Below are positions 1 to 10,552 of a stretch of DNA of 43,947 nt, piece after piece. The translations under genes and the position numbers were made by a program. The notes below the pieces were generated by a model. The model saw only the letters and a program-made list of their open reading frames with translations. It made no database searches and was not told the origin of the DNA. The stretch lies in contig NZ_JALCCV010000016.1 of the NCBI RefSeq assembly GCF_022640935.1, positions 1 through 43,947 of the forward strand. The letters are read 5' to 3'. Source of the stretch: Bifidobacterium sp. Lineage in GTDB: Bacteria > Actinomycetota > Actinomycetes > Actinomycetales > Bifidobacteriaceae. Within the stretch, counting starts at the first letter, position 1; each line of letters opens with the position of its first letter.

Positions 1-2205
<2,205 letters not shown>

Positions 2206-2449
2206 ACCAACCACCTTGCCTTATGACGGCACCCGGAACACTTCGTCCGAAGAACCGCGATCCAATCCCTGCAATCCCGCCAAATCGAAAGCTCAGAGGA
2301 ACCGACGTCGGCATCGCCTGAGCCATACCACTCACAGCATAGTAGGCTGCGGCTTGCGACGCGAGCCCGCGACGCGCCCGCCAGCATGCCGGCCTGACCT
2401 GGCCGACCTGTTCGCTCATGCTCACTCATGGCATGACGCAGCTGGCATA

Positions 2450-4624
2450 TCACGCCCTTTGAAAATCACCAACCAGCGCTGCATGATCCGGCTCGCAAAC
2501 AGCGTGCGAGTCCCGAATAAAACCAAGGGTCACGAAAACAAAAGCTCCGTACGCCAGCGCCCATGAATACCGCGTCTGGTAGGCCGGGGAAATCAGCAAG
2601 GTGGCGGTCGACAGCAGCAGCGGAAGCGCATAGAGCAGATTCCCGGGGCATCGACGCAGCACGCACAGGGCAATGCCCAGCAATGGGATCCAAACCACAT
2701 ACAGATTCTCTGACATCAGCGCGCCGAGCACAGGCATTTTCGCCAAGCCGTAATACAACGTCGCCCCGTATCGCTGCGCAGGCGAACGCTGGGCGTCCCC
2801 GTATTGCGGGAGGATCTGCATGCCGCCCTTGTCTTTCCACCCCCACCGCACATAGAACCCTTCGTCGTAGATCGCGCCCATCGTGAACGGGTCACGCAGC
2901 CATGGAACCGCTGCAAGATAGGTGCCCGGATGCGCAAGCCCCTGCTTCGCCCAAACACCCAGGAACCGCAGCATATCGCCGCGCGAAGAACCGTGGTTGA
3001 AGCAATGGTCCTTGATCGCATCGCTGGATCGGCTGTTGGCAAGCATCCCGACCTGCTTGGCGTCGCACACGAACACGCGGCCGAGCACGGCACTATCCGA
3101 AGCGGAGAGCTCCCGGCCATGTCGCAAGACATCATATGCCGTCTGCTGCAGCGGTATGGCGAGCATCTCCTGCTTTCCGGCCGGGGCCACCCGCAGCGCA
3201 GCGAATGCTGTTGCCGTGACTCCGGCGAACAACGCCACGATCAAGGCGGCACATACCGCTGTCGTGACCCGGTGCCCGAGCACGGCGGCGGCGACGAGCA
3301 TGGTCGCCACGATGATGAAGAGCGCGGTCTTCTTCGTCAGCCCGCATACTAGGGCCAATGCCACAAGCCCGGCGGGAATCCGCCAGCCGAGCCTTTCCCG
3401 AGCACGAATTCTGCGCGTATATTCCATGAATATCGTCAGCCAGGCAAGGAAAAAGGGCATGAAGGTCGAGTCCTTAACAATCGACATGGAGAGCCGCCCG
3501 AAAATCGGCACCAACGCATACAGCCCCAAGCCGGCCGTGCACACCTGCCACGGCACATGCAACTTGCCTCCCGCATAGCACAGGAGCAGCGCCAAGGCCG
3601 TGGCGCACAGCAGGGTCTGGACGACGGCCAAGGCGAACAGCCCGATGCCCTCATCGCCCAAGGCCAGTCCGAGCCTGTCGAAGCCGCCATAGATGACCGT
3701 ATCGAACCAGGGATGATGGTCGCTCATGCGATAACCCGGCAGCGGCAGCCGCGAAGACGGGTCCCAAGCGCCCACATTCCCTCTGGCCCATACCAGCTGC
3801 GCCACCGTATCGGCGGCGATATTCGCGGGATAGAGCAGCGCCATCCAAGGGATCCAGCACACTGCGATGACTGCGGCGATCAGCAGCACCGACTTGGATG
3901 ACAACGTTTCGAAGAGCGGGCGGAACCTCTTGGTCAGATCCAGCGCACCCTCCTGCAGGACTTGGCGCATGCGCGAACTCAGGCCCGGATTGAGCATCTG
4001 GGTTCGCGCCTGCGCAGCCGCAGCCTGCGCGTCAGCGGACTGGACATTGACAGATCGGGCACTCCCGGATTGGACGCTCGCAGACGACGCGCCAGGATCG
4101 GGCAACCGCATACATGCATCGGAAGCTCCGGCGCGCGAACGAACCGCCCACATGAACAGGCATCGAAGCGGCAGCTGCAGCGCGCAGCAGAATCCGAGAA
4201 AACGCAGCGCCATGAACAGCCAATACCACACGGTTTTCGCGCTGTCAGGGATGGCATGCAATACCGGGGAAACGGAGAGCACGAAGATGCTGCCTTCGGG
4301 AACGAACGGCGGTATCGTCAGCGTGAGCGCCAAAGTCACAGCCACGCCTGCGGCCCATCGGCGACTTTCCGTCGGCGCATCCTGGCAGGCAACGCGGCTG
4401 GCGAGCAAGAGCACGAACAGCCCTACGAAGAGCACAGTCGAAGTCATCGCGCCGTTCACGGCAACCGATTGCAGCACGGCACCGACCATTATGGTGCCGC
4501 TTGCAAAGTCGGCGCCTGTGGCGTAGCCCGCGGTGAGTGCGAATACGGCCAAGGCGGCAGCCAACGACACATGCACAACGACAGCGGGGCTCCGCCGTCC
4601 AACCAAGATTCTGGTGATTCTCAT
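2450..4624 (-). CDS. Large polytopic membrane protein, DUF6020-like
   Basis: The protein has 724 residues and many hydrophobic segments, probably 12 or more membrane passes. It resembles the DUF6020 family, found in bifidobacteria and lactobacilli near polysaccharide genes and of unproven function. The architecture resembles GT-C glycosyltransferase-like membrane proteins, but I see no decisive catalytic motif. After the first five or so hydrophobic stretches there is a hydrophilic loop of about 60 residues rich in Ser, Ala, Gln and Val with short quasi-repeats (SASVQSGSARSVNVQSADAQ). The start at 4624 is preceded by GAGGGGG with a 5-nt gap. The upstream in-frame ATG at 4645 has no such site. 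Its position next to ugd and rfbB suggests surface polysaccharide assembly or modification, which is inference only. Confidence 0.8.
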   Translation of the reverse strand: MRITRILVGRRSPAVVVHVSLAAALAVFALTAGYATGADFASGTIMVGAVLQSVAVNGAMTSTVLFVGLFVLLLASRVACQDAPTESRRWAAGVAVTLALTLTIPPFVPEGSIFVLSVSPVLHAIPDSAKTVWYWLFMALRFLGFCCALQLPLRCLFMWAVRSRAGASDACMRLPDPGASSASVQSGSARSVNVQSADAQAAAAQARTQMLNPGLSSRMRQVLQEGALDLTKRFRPLFETLSSKSVLLIAAVIAVCWIPWMALLYPANIAADTVAQLVWARGNVGAWDPSSRLPLPGYRMSDHHPWFDTVIYGGFDRLGLALGDEGIGLFALAVVQTLLCATALALLLCYAGGKLHVPWQVCTAGLGLYALVPIFGRLSMSIVKDSTFMPFFLAWLTIFMEYTRRIRARERLGWRIPAGLVALALVCGLTKKTALFIIVATMLVAAAVLGHRVTTAVCAALIVALFAGVTATAFAALRVAPAGKQEMLAIPLQQTAYDVLRHGRELSASDSAVLGRVFVCDAKQVGMLANSRSSDAIKDHCFNHGSSRGDMLRFLGVWAKQGLAHPGTYLAAVPWLRDPFTMGAIYDEGFYVRWGWKDKGGMQILPQYGDAQRSPAQRYGATLYYGLAKMPVLGALMSENLYVVWIPLLGIALCVLRRCPGNLLYALPLLLSTATLLISPAYQTRYSWALAYGAFVFVTLGFIRDSHAVCEPDHAALVGDFQRA

Positions 4625-4811
4625 GCGCGCCCCCTCATAACGCATCGATCATCCCATATGAGGTCGCTTGCGCTCATAGGCGCGGCGCAGTGTCCCCTAA
4701 TCCCACACGTTTCCAGTTCGCACGGTGTCGATGCATCAGCGGTGCCGACATATTGGCAGTATCGACGAGTCGGCACAAGGCCAGGCGCCGACCCTGCCGC
4801 GTGCCGAGCGG

Positions 4812-4840
4812 CTGCGATATTCGCGAGTACGTGGTATCTT
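4812..4840 (+). promoter_or_regulatory. Possible promoter of tRNA-Ser
   Basis: A CTGCGA/TATCTT pair with a 17-bp spacer ends about 55 bp upstream of the tRNA. The -10 is a fair match and the -35 a weak one. The 270 bp between the DUF6020 gene and the tRNA shows no coding signal. Confidence 0.25.
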
Positions 4841-4895
4841 ATTGGGGTTGCGCAGTGTGTGCAGGTCGCTTCTTTGATTCCGCACCATGCCGACT

Positions 4896-4980
4896 GGAGG
4901 ATTCGCCTAGTGGCCTATGGCGCACGCTTGGAAAGCGTGTTGGTGTAACAGCCTCGCGGGTTCGAATCCCGCATCCTCCG
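4896..4980 (+). tRNA. tRNA-Ser (anticodon GGA)
   Basis: An 85-nt cloverleaf with a long variable arm, as expected for a class II tRNA. The acceptor strands are GGAGGAT (4896-4902) and ATCCTCC (4973-4979), with G as discriminator. The anticodon stem is CACGC/GCGTG with loop TTGGAAA, so the anticodon GGA is at 4930-4932 and reads TCC/TCT. The T-arm is GCGGG TTCGAAT CCCGC. CCA is not encoded. Confidence 0.96.
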
Positions 4981-5121
4981 CGACACGCCCGTAAACCCTT
5001 GATGCCGGTCGGCTACGCGCCTTTGATCCCGCCCTGCATAGCCAATCGAAATGGCTGAATCTGATGGATTTGCAAACAGCCGAGACGGGAATGGCGGCTT
5101 CATCATCCGCCTGGGCCCCGC

Positions 5122-5973
5122 TCAGTCGATATGAACCGGAGTGCCGGCAGGAATGGCGTCATGGATCCAGCGCGCGTCGGCGATGGAGAGCCGCACGCAT
5201 CCGTGAGAAGCGGGATGCCCCAACTTCGCCGCCTCGGACGTGATGTACCTGCCGTTGATATCCGTCGGAACGGTGTGGAACAGATAGGTAGTGCCGATGA
5301 AGGCGGTCCAGTAGTTCGCGCCCGCGCGCTCTTTCGCGTTGTAGAACGAGCCGCCCCTCGCGCCGATCCGGTAATCCCCATGCGGCGTTCCGTCATGCAC
5401 ACCCGTGCTGGCGATCATCGTGTAGATGATCTGGCCGGCGCCATTGAGCACATGCACCCGCTGCGCGCCTAAATCGACATCGATGCGAACGCCGGATTGC
5501 TTGCGGATGTCAGGGTATGCGCCGCCGGTGGGCTTATGCCAGTCCACCGGCCGTGACATGTGCGCGCCTGGCATCTTTGGGATTCGCGTCTGCTGCGACC
5601 CGGCTCCGATCAGGACCTTGGCTCCCACCCTCGCCCCGGATATGCCCGGGATGGGAACTTGCGCCCTATGCAGTACGGCGGCTGCCCGCGTATGGCGGCT
5701 GCCCGTGACCGCGCTCGCCATGACGGAATTAGCAGCCTGAGCGCCGAAAGCAGCGGTGGCAGCCTCCGTCTCCGTCATCGGCAGCGCAACCGCCTGCGCA
5801 TCTGCGAAAGTCGCACAGGAAAAGAAGATGGCGAGAACCGCCGTTGCCGCGCCGGTGGCGAGCGAGCGCGCAGATCCGGCGCGAGGAGCCGCCCCGTGCG
5901 CGCGCGCACGAAACTCGCCACGCCGCCCAATACGCCGCAGAGCGCGCATAAGAACGTCCCCGATTTTCCTCAT
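5122..5973 (-). CDS. L,D-transpeptidase with YkuD domain
   Basis: Forms or edits 3-3 cross-links or attaches proteins in peptidoglycan, acting outside the membrane. The protein has about 283 residues. A basic N-terminal stretch is followed by a hydrophobic segment (ATGAATAVLAIFFSC) that serves as signal peptide or anchor. A low-complexity linker follows, then the YkuD domain with HTVPTDING and the catalytic motif HPASHGCVRLSIADARW, in which the Cys of SHGCVR is the nucleophile. The start at 5973 is preceded by TAAGGTAAGAGG. Longer in-frame starts up to 6078 would run through the divergent promoter region. The gene is divergent from the GNAT gene at 6079. Confidence 0.9.
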   Translation of the reverse strand: MRKIGDVLMRALRRIGRRGEFRARAHGAAPRAGSARSLATGAATAVLAIFFSCATFADAQAVALPMTETEAATAAFGAQAANSVMASAVTGSRHTRAAAVLHRAQVPIPGISGARVGAKVLIGAGSQQTRIPKMPGAHMSRPVDWHKPTGGAYPDIRKQSGVRIDVDLGAQRVHVLNGAGQIIYTMIASTGVHDGTPHGDYRIGARGGSFYNAKERAGANYWTAFIGTTYLFHTVPTDINGRYITSEAAKLGHPASHGCVRLSIADARWIHDAIPAGTPVHID

Positions 5974-6065
5974 GCCTCTTACCTTACCTACTCCCAGGCA
6001 TCGTGAAGCCTGTCGGGCGCAACGGAACACTTGGACAATGATGGCACAAGTTCCACCATCTTCCT

Positions 6066-6071
6066 TACAAT
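6066..6071 (+). promoter_or_regulatory. -10 element (TACAAT) for a leaderless GNAT gene
   Basis: TACAAT ends exactly 7 nt before the ATG at 6079, which would place transcription start at or next to the start codon. No Shine-Dalgarno sequence precedes the ATG. The -35 region (GGCACA or nearby) is weak. Confidence 0.45.
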
Positions 6072-6078
6072 GAAGCAT

Positions 6079-6582
6079 ATGCTGATACGGCCCATAACGT
6101 CCCGGGATGACGCACAGGTATGCACGCTGGTGCGTTCATGCCTGGACCGGGCCGGACTCGCTATTCCCGGAACCGCCTATTTTGACCCTCAACTCCCCCA
6201 TCTCACCGCTTACTATGCGGGGCTTGAACACGCGCAATACTGGGTGGTTGAGGTTGAAGGCCGAGTGGTTGCCGGCGCCGGCATCGCGCCCGTTCCCGGC
6301 ACCGGGCATATCTGCGAACTGCAGAAACTGTATGTCGACGCCTCATATCAAGGCCGTGGCTACGCGACGGCTTTGGTGGACCAAGCCCTCGCCTATGCGC
6401 AGCATTGGTATCAATGGTGCTATCTCGAAACTCACACCAAGCTCGACGTGGCACGAAAGATGTACGCCAACCGCGGTTTCAAGCCGCTCCCCCGCCCTTT
6501 GGCAGCAGGTGAACACCAAGCGATGGATCACTGGGCCATCAAGGATCTGCTGGGAGATCGCGATTATCCGCCCCGATTCTGA
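6079..6582 (+). CDS. GNAT family N-acetyltransferase
   Basis: A predicted acetyl-CoA-dependent acyltransferase of 167 residues with unknown substrate. The core of the GNAT fold is visible: LQKLYVDASYQGRGYATALV carries the Q/RxxGxG/A acetyl-CoA pyrophosphate motif, and the C-terminal part has ARKMYANRGFKPLPRP, the usual Y-x-x-x-G-F element. An ATG at 6070 (MKHMLIRP) is also possible. I chose 6079 because MLIRPI is a typical GNAT beginning and a TACAAT hexamer fits a leaderless transcript starting there. It is divergent from the L,D-transpeptidase with about 105 bp between them. A second, unrelated-looking GNAT gene follows 118 bp downstream. Confidence 0.85.
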   Translation: MLIRPITSRDDAQVCTLVRSCLDRAGLAIPGTAYFDPQLPHLTAYYAGLEHAQYWVVEVEGRVVAGAGIAPVPGTGHICELQKLYVDASYQGRGYATALVDQALAYAQHWYQWCYLETHTKLDVARKMYANRGFKPLPRPLAAGEHQAMDHWAIKDLLGDRDYPPRF

Positions 6583-6650
6583 AGGCGGGCGGCTATTTAT
6601 TTGCCGTTATGGAATGTGGCGCATAGGCAATAGACTGACACCGTGATAGA

Positions 6651-6681
6651 TTGACGCCGTAGGCGCCACTACGAATAAGAT
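6651..6681 (+). promoter_or_regulatory. Possible promoter of second GNAT gene
   Basis: TTGACG and TAAGAT are separated by 19 bp, about 20 bp before the ATG at 6701. The hexamers are good but the spacer is longer than optimal. Confidence 0.35.
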
Positions 6682-6700
6682 CAGGACTGAGGCGAACGAC

Positions 6701-7174
6701 ATGGGCGATATAACTGCCGGATCCGAAACCGCCGCTGATTCCACGGCGTTTCGCTTCGTCGATATCACCGCGCCCGATGATCCCGTATGGGAGCAGGCGT
6801 TCCCGGTGCTGCGCCAGCTGCGCACCGAGCTGACACGCGAGATGCTGGCCGAGATCCTGCTCGATGGTGTCGCGCAGCCGCCCACCTTCACCGCGCTTTT
6901 CAACGGCGAGCGATGTGTGGCGGTTGCGGGGTGGCGGCTGCTCGCGAATACGCATCTGCGGCGCGTGCTGTATATTGACGACCTGGTGGCCGATGCGGCG
7001 TGCCGCTCTCGAGGATATGGACGGGCGATGCTGGAGCATCTCGATGGCATCGGCACGCAGCTGGGGATCGGCGCGGTCGATCTCGATTCCGGAGTGCAGC
7101 GCTTCGTCGCTCACCGCTTCTACATGGCCAACGGCTTTTCGATCAGCTCTCACCATTTCCGCCGGGGTCGTTAG
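6701..7174 (+). CDS. GNAT family N-acetyltransferase
   Basis: A predicted acetyl-CoA-dependent acyltransferase of 157 residues with unknown substrate. After about 20 divergent N-terminal residues the protein shows FTALFNGERCVAVAGWR. It then has LRRVLYIDDLVADAACRSRGYGRAML with the acetyl-CoA loop motif RSRGYG, and it ends with HRFYMANGFSISSHHF, the standard last strand of small GNAT enzymes. The start at 6701 has GAGG 8 nt upstream. It is transcribed in the same direction as the first GNAT gene but probably from its own promoter. The domain call is secure. Confidence 0.87.
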   Translation: MGDITAGSETAADSTAFRFVDITAPDDPVWEQAFPVLRQLRTELTREMLAEILLDGVAQPPTFTALFNGERCVAVAGWRLLANTHLRRVLYIDDLVADAACRSRGYGRAMLEHLDGIGTQLGIGAVDLDSGVQRFVAHRFYMANGFSISSHHFRRGR

Positions 7175-7253
7175 CCTTTGCGTAGGGCCCGCGTGCACAT
7201 GCCGTCTTTGCGGTACGCGTTTCGTGGCCAACGACTGCGAACTATTGCGAATC

Positions 7254-7468
7254 ATGAATGAATATGGCCGAAAAGACCAGCCGGCGGGCATCTTTACGCC
7301 GCTGATGATGCATGTGATCCTCTCCGCTCACCCCGCCCGGCCAACGCGGCACGTATGGGGTTGGCCGGCATGGTCGCATCGTTCGCCCCTGCGCTGGGGC
7401 TGATTTACGGCGGGCCGATCAATTATTATCGGTCTTGGCGCGTTCGCATTCTGGCGGCTCCCCGCTAA
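7254..7468 (+). pseudogene. Remnant of an MFS drug-exporter-like gene (frameshifted)
   Basis: Two frames read as consecutive pieces of one transporter. The frame of the ATG at 7254 gives GIFTPLMMHVILSAHP. The frame of the ATG at 7355 then gives MGLAGMVASFAPALGLIYGG and stops at 7466-7468. Together they match the central membrane segment of EmrB/QacA-type 14-TM transporters, which have a Pro-rich 'PALGP..GG' motif. A frameshift lies between about 7300 and 7355, and the rest of a roughly 450-residue protein is absent. The family assignment rests on about 40 residues. Confidence 0.55.
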
Positions 7469-7521
7469 TATGGCAGCGCAACTCATTACCGCCATCAGGC
7501 GATACAAGCCGACGGCGCATC

Positions 7522-8079
7522 TTACTCGGTGAGCGCCTCCTTGATCTTGCCGATGAAGGCATCGAGATCGTCGGGCTTTCGCGAGGAGATCAGTCGCCAG
7601 CCGTTCGCGTTGCACACGTGCACTTCCTCATCAACCTGCGTGGCGCCGGCATTCTCGACATCCGCCTTGATATAACGGGTGCTGCTCGAAGTCTTGCCCG
7701 GCAGCAGCCCGGCATTGACCAGCAGCCACGGGCCATGGCAGATCGCGGCGATCGGCTTGCCTGCATGCGCGAAGTCCTGCGCGAGCTTGATAGCGGCCGG
7801 GGCGACGCGCAGCCGATCCACATTGGTTGTGCCGCCGGGCACGACCAGCAGATCGTAATCGTTTGCGCTCACGCTGTCGTATGTAGTGTCCGGCTGCACG
7901 GTTTCACCTTCGTAACGGTCATGCTGCACCGTTTCGACCGGGTCTTTGGACGCCGCGGCCAGCGTCACCTGCGCCCCTGCGGCCTTCAACTCGCGCAGCG
8001 GTCGCGTCATTTCAGTCTCCTCGATGCCCCAGTTCTGCACGATGATCAAAACCTTTGCGTCTTTGATAGCCTTTGCCAT
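7522..8079 (-). CDS. DJ-1/PfpI family protein
   Basis: The protein has 185 residues with the DJ-1/PfpI (class I glutamine-amidotransferase-like) fold. Members act as general stress proteins, deglycases or proteases; the role here is not shown. Visible elements are MAKAIKDAKVLIIVQNWGIEE with the conserved acidic residue, and VPGGTTNVDRLR. The nucleophile elbow is AAICHGPWLLVNAGLL with the conserved Cys-His pair. The C-terminal part reads LISSRKPDDLDAFIGKIKEAL. The start at 8079 is fixed by AAAGGAGGA 4 nt upstream, a near-perfect site. A longer frame to 8484 has no such support. The gene is monocistronic and divergent from the DtxR-type gene. Confidence 0.93.
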   Translation of the reverse strand: MAKAIKDAKVLIIVQNWGIEETEMTRPLRELKAAGAQVTLAAASKDPVETVQHDRYEGETVQPDTTYDSVSANDYDLLVVPGGTTNVDRLRVAPAAIKLAQDFAHAGKPIAAICHGPWLLVNAGLLPGKTSSSTRYIKADVENAGATQVDEEVHVCNANGWRLISSRKPDDLDAFIGKIKEALTE

Positions 8080-8496
8080 CTCGTCCTCCTTTATCGTGTA
8101 TGTATTTTTACGTATATGGTCGCGGTCGTTGCGAGCTTCGATACCGTCGCATATTATTTTCCACGCGCCGCCCGTGCAACCTCCCGCGGATATCGCAACC
8201 TCATGCCTGCGGCCGAATACTCGATAATACTCAGTCGCACTTACGACGATACCGGCCTCGCTCGCTGCATGCATTCTTTCAAGCCCCGCGCGCAATCGGG
8301 AGAATCCACGCGATTCTTTCGCAAACCGGGAAGCTGCATCCGTGCCTGCTCGGATCCATTCGGCCTTTGCTGAACCACGCGCTGACAGCCGCCCGGGCGC
8401 AGAATTGCTCATATTTATCGCACGTTCAATACCGCTTCGGCACCCATGCGACGGACAGCCGCGAAGCGCGGCGCAGTAGCGCATACACTTGGGATC
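8080..8496. other. Intergenic region between divergent PfpI and DtxR-type genes
   Basis: Holds the two divergent promoters. An AT-rich stretch at 8095-8125 lies upstream of the PfpI gene. I see no further gene, although open frames cross it on both strands without ribosome-binding sites or family similarity. Confidence 0.5.
8484..8489 (+). promoter_or_regulatory. -10 element (TACACT) for leaderless metalloregulator
   Basis: TACACT ends exactly 7 nt before the ATG at 8497. No Shine-Dalgarno sequence is present, so the mRNA may start at the initiation codon. Confidence 0.4.
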
Positions 8497-9288
8497 ATGG
8501 CATTACAGGATCTTTCCTCCAACGCGCAAGACTACCTCAAGGTCATCTGGGGACTGCATGAGTGGGGACGCACCCCGGTGCAGCCTTCGGATTTGGCGAA
8601 TCGTGCGCACGTCAAGCCCTCCACCGTTTCAGGCGCGGTGACGCGGCTCGTCTCCGGCGGCTATGCGCGGCACGACCCGTACGGGGCCATCGAGCTGACC
8701 GGCAAGGGCGAGCATTATGCGTTGGCCATGGTGCGGCGGCACCGATTGCTGGAGACTTTTCTGGTGAGCGCGCTGCACTATTCGTGGGACGAGGTACACG
8801 CCGAGGCCGATGCCTTGGAGCATGCCGCGTCGGATATGATGATCGACCGCATCGACGAGATGCTCGGCCATCCTGCAACCGATCCGCACGGCGACCCGAT
8901 TCCGCGCGCCAACGGCTCGCTTCCCGATGTCGCCCAGACCCCGCTGTCGGCGGTGCCGGAGGGAACGTCCGTGGCCATCGAGCGCGTGAGCGATGAGGAT
9001 CCCAGCCTGCTGCGCTATCTCGACACGGAAGGCATCGCCATCGGCACTGCGGTGTGCGTCGCCGGGCACGACGCACAATCCGGCACGGTCACGCTCGTGC
9101 CTTTGCAGGCGCCGGAGGCATCATCAGCAACACCAACGGCACTGTCATCAAAGTCCGCAAAGTCCGGGAGATCCAAAACCGCCGCTTCGTCGCATCGGCC
9201 GCTCACTCTGCCGGCCTTGTCGGCCGATCACATCCATGTGCGCATCCTCGACGAAAATACTGTTGCCGAAGATACCGCTGAGGGCTGA
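8497..9288 (+). CDS. DtxR/MntR-family metal-dependent repressor
   Basis: A cytoplasmic Mn(II)- or Fe(II)-activated transcription factor of 263 residues. Residues 1-70 form the winged helix (SSNAQDYLKVIWGLHEW, then KPSTVSGAVTRLVSGGYA). Next comes the dimerisation and metal-binding domain with RRHRLLETFLVSAL, DEVHAEADALEHAASD and GHPATDPHGDPIP, whose His/Glu/Asp residues are the family's metal ligands. The C-terminal FeoA/SH3-like domain is interrupted by a Ser/Ala/Lys-rich stretch (about residues 208-240). The NRAMP transporter 1.3 kb away is the obvious candidate target, which favours manganese, but no shared operator could be identified by eye. The start is ATG 8497; the upstream frame to 8446 is probably untranslated. 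Confidence 0.9.
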   Translation: MALQDLSSNAQDYLKVIWGLHEWGRTPVQPSDLANRAHVKPSTVSGAVTRLVSGGYARHDPYGAIELTGKGEHYALAMVRRHRLLETFLVSALHYSWDEVHAEADALEHAASDMMIDRIDEMLGHPATDPHGDPIPRANGSLPDVAQTPLSAVPEGTSVAIERVSDEDPSLLRYLDTEGIAIGTAVCVAGHDAQSGTVTLVPLQAPEASSATPTALSSKSAKSGRSKTAASSHRPLTLPALSADHIHVRILDENTVAEDTAEG

Positions 9289-9322
9289 GGCTGTCTCCGA
9301 ATTCTCGTTCGCTGGCATTGAA

Positions 9323-9387
9323 CCTAGGAAGAATGCTTGGGAACCCAGGAACTTGGCGGGATTTAGCTTCCTAGGTATTTTCCAAGT
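9323..9387. repeat. Interleaved inverted repeats in an intergenic region
   Basis: CCTAGGAAG (9323-9331) pairs with CTTCCTAGG (9367-9375). ACTTGG (9351-9356), inside that loop, pairs with CCAAGT (9382-9387), outside it. This gives a possible pseudoknot or nested recombination remnant. It lies in the 268-bp gap between the DtxR-type and DUF1697 genes. Confidence 0.35.
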
Positions 9388-9556
9388 CCCTCGGCAGGGG
9401 CCAAGGTGGTGGGCTGCAGGCACTGAGATATCGCACAGCGGTCTGCTTCGCAGCACCCGCCCATATGTCGCAGACGCCGGTCAGACTCGTTGCCATCCGC
9501 ACCGACGGATTTACACCGACGAGAACCGGTCGAACCCGAATGAAAGGGAACGCATC

Positions 9557-10114
9557 ATGGGCATGAGGCGTTATGCGGCGCTCCTTCGAGGCATCAATGT
9601 GGCAGGCCATAGGCGCGTGGCCATGGCTGAGTTGCGGGAGCTGCTGGAATCTCTCGGCTATCGCCGCGTCGTCACGTACCTGCAGAGCGGCCAAGTCGCC
9701 TTTGACGCCGAAGAGCGTCCCGATGATGTGATTGCGGCGCGAATCAGCCAAGCGCTGTCCGGCAAATCTCGCTCCGCTGTCGATGTGATCGTGCGGGATC
9801 ATGCATACCTTGATGCAGTCGTCTCGCACTGCCCGTTTCCCGCCGACGAATACGCGCCCAAACAGATCCATGTCATCTACTGTTCAGCTCGGCCTGATTC
9901 GGCGCGGCTTGATCAAGTCGCCGCTGACGCATTTCTGCCCGACCGTTTCGCCGTGGGAGACCGAGTCATATACTGCCTGCTGCCAAGCGGCATCGGCCGC
10001 TCCAAGCTCGCCGCGCAACTCGTGCAGCCGCGCGTTCTCGGAGCCAGCATCGTCGCCACGGTTCGCAACTGGAACACGGCCAAGAAGCTCGCCGCAATGA
10101 CCGATGAAGTGTAA
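9557..10114 (+). CDS. DUF1697 domain protein
   Basis: The protein has 185 residues covering the whole DUF1697 family length, a cytoplasmic family of unknown function. Diagnostic segments are YAALLRGINVAGHRRVAM near the N-terminus, YRRVVTYLQSGQVAFDAEE in the first third, FPADEYAPKQIHVIY in the middle, and GIGRSKLAAQ with VATVRNWNTAKKLAAM at the end. The start at 9557 has AAAGGGA 7 nt upstream. ATG 9563 is a possible alternative. A longer frame from 8993 is an overlap with the regulator gene and is rejected. The neighbours do not suggest a function. Confidence 0.88.
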   Translation: MGMRRYAALLRGINVAGHRRVAMAELRELLESLGYRRVVTYLQSGQVAFDAEERPDDVIAARISQALSGKSRSAVDVIVRDHAYLDAVVSHCPFPADEYAPKQIHVIYCSARPDSARLDQVAADAFLPDRFAVGDRVIYCLLPSGIGRSKLAAQLVQPRVLGASIVATVRNWNTAKKLAAMTDEV

Positions 10115-10552
10115 TCGGCCGATTGTGAATTGTGCGGAACGCAATACGGCATCATGCCATGTCGCGCCTCGGCTCGGATTCACGCCCGCGCACAAAGACG
10201 CCGACCCAGCCGCCAACAACCTGCCCCGATGCCTCTACCTGGCTCGCCTGTCCAAAAGGCGAAAAAGCGCCTATTCAGCACTTTTTTCGTCTTCTAAGCA
10301 CTTCGCAACATAGACCGGCAGCTCAGCGCACGGCATTTCAGCGGAATACCGCCATTCTCCAACTCAGCATTCATGCCTCGGGAAACGCGCGCCGGCAGAT
10401 TTCCCCCAAAACTGCTTAATAAATTCTCATGGGTTCCACAGCCCGTTGAAGGCACCCGAGAAACAGAGTGACGAATCTGCGCGCCCTACGATCCGCAACC
10501 AGAAAGTCCCATGGTCCGCCACGAATCAAGCCGGCCTTGCCCACATCGCCGA
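10115..10552. other. Non-coding gap between DUF1697 and NRAMP genes (convergent)
   Basis: 438 bp without a convincing gene. It contains the hairpin at 10257-10272, and repeated GCACTT words at about 10279 and 10298. Short open frames here lack ribosome-binding sites and family resemblance. Confidence 0.5.
10257..10272. terminator. Hairpin between convergent genes
   Basis: AGGCG (10257-10261) and CGCCT (10268-10272) enclose a 6-nt A-rich loop. On the minus strand the hairpin is followed by TTTTGG. A T6 run follows 9 nt later on the plus strand. It could serve either convergent transcript but has a short stem. Confidence 0.35.

Noticed and set aside
3962..4948. 328-codon plus-strand open frame opposite the DUF6020 gene
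   Set aside because: It is antisense to a well-supported membrane protein gene, rich in Arg/His/Gln typical of high-GC shadows, and runs into the tRNA-Ser gene.
8446..8496. Earlier ATG (8446) for the metalloregulator
   Set aside because: The added residues are Arg/Ala-rich and outside the family N-terminus. The TACACT hexamer lies inside this stretch.
9289..9556. N-terminal extension of the DUF1697 protein from 8993
   Set aside because: The frame overlaps the metalloregulator in a different phase, and the family N-terminus begins at 9557.
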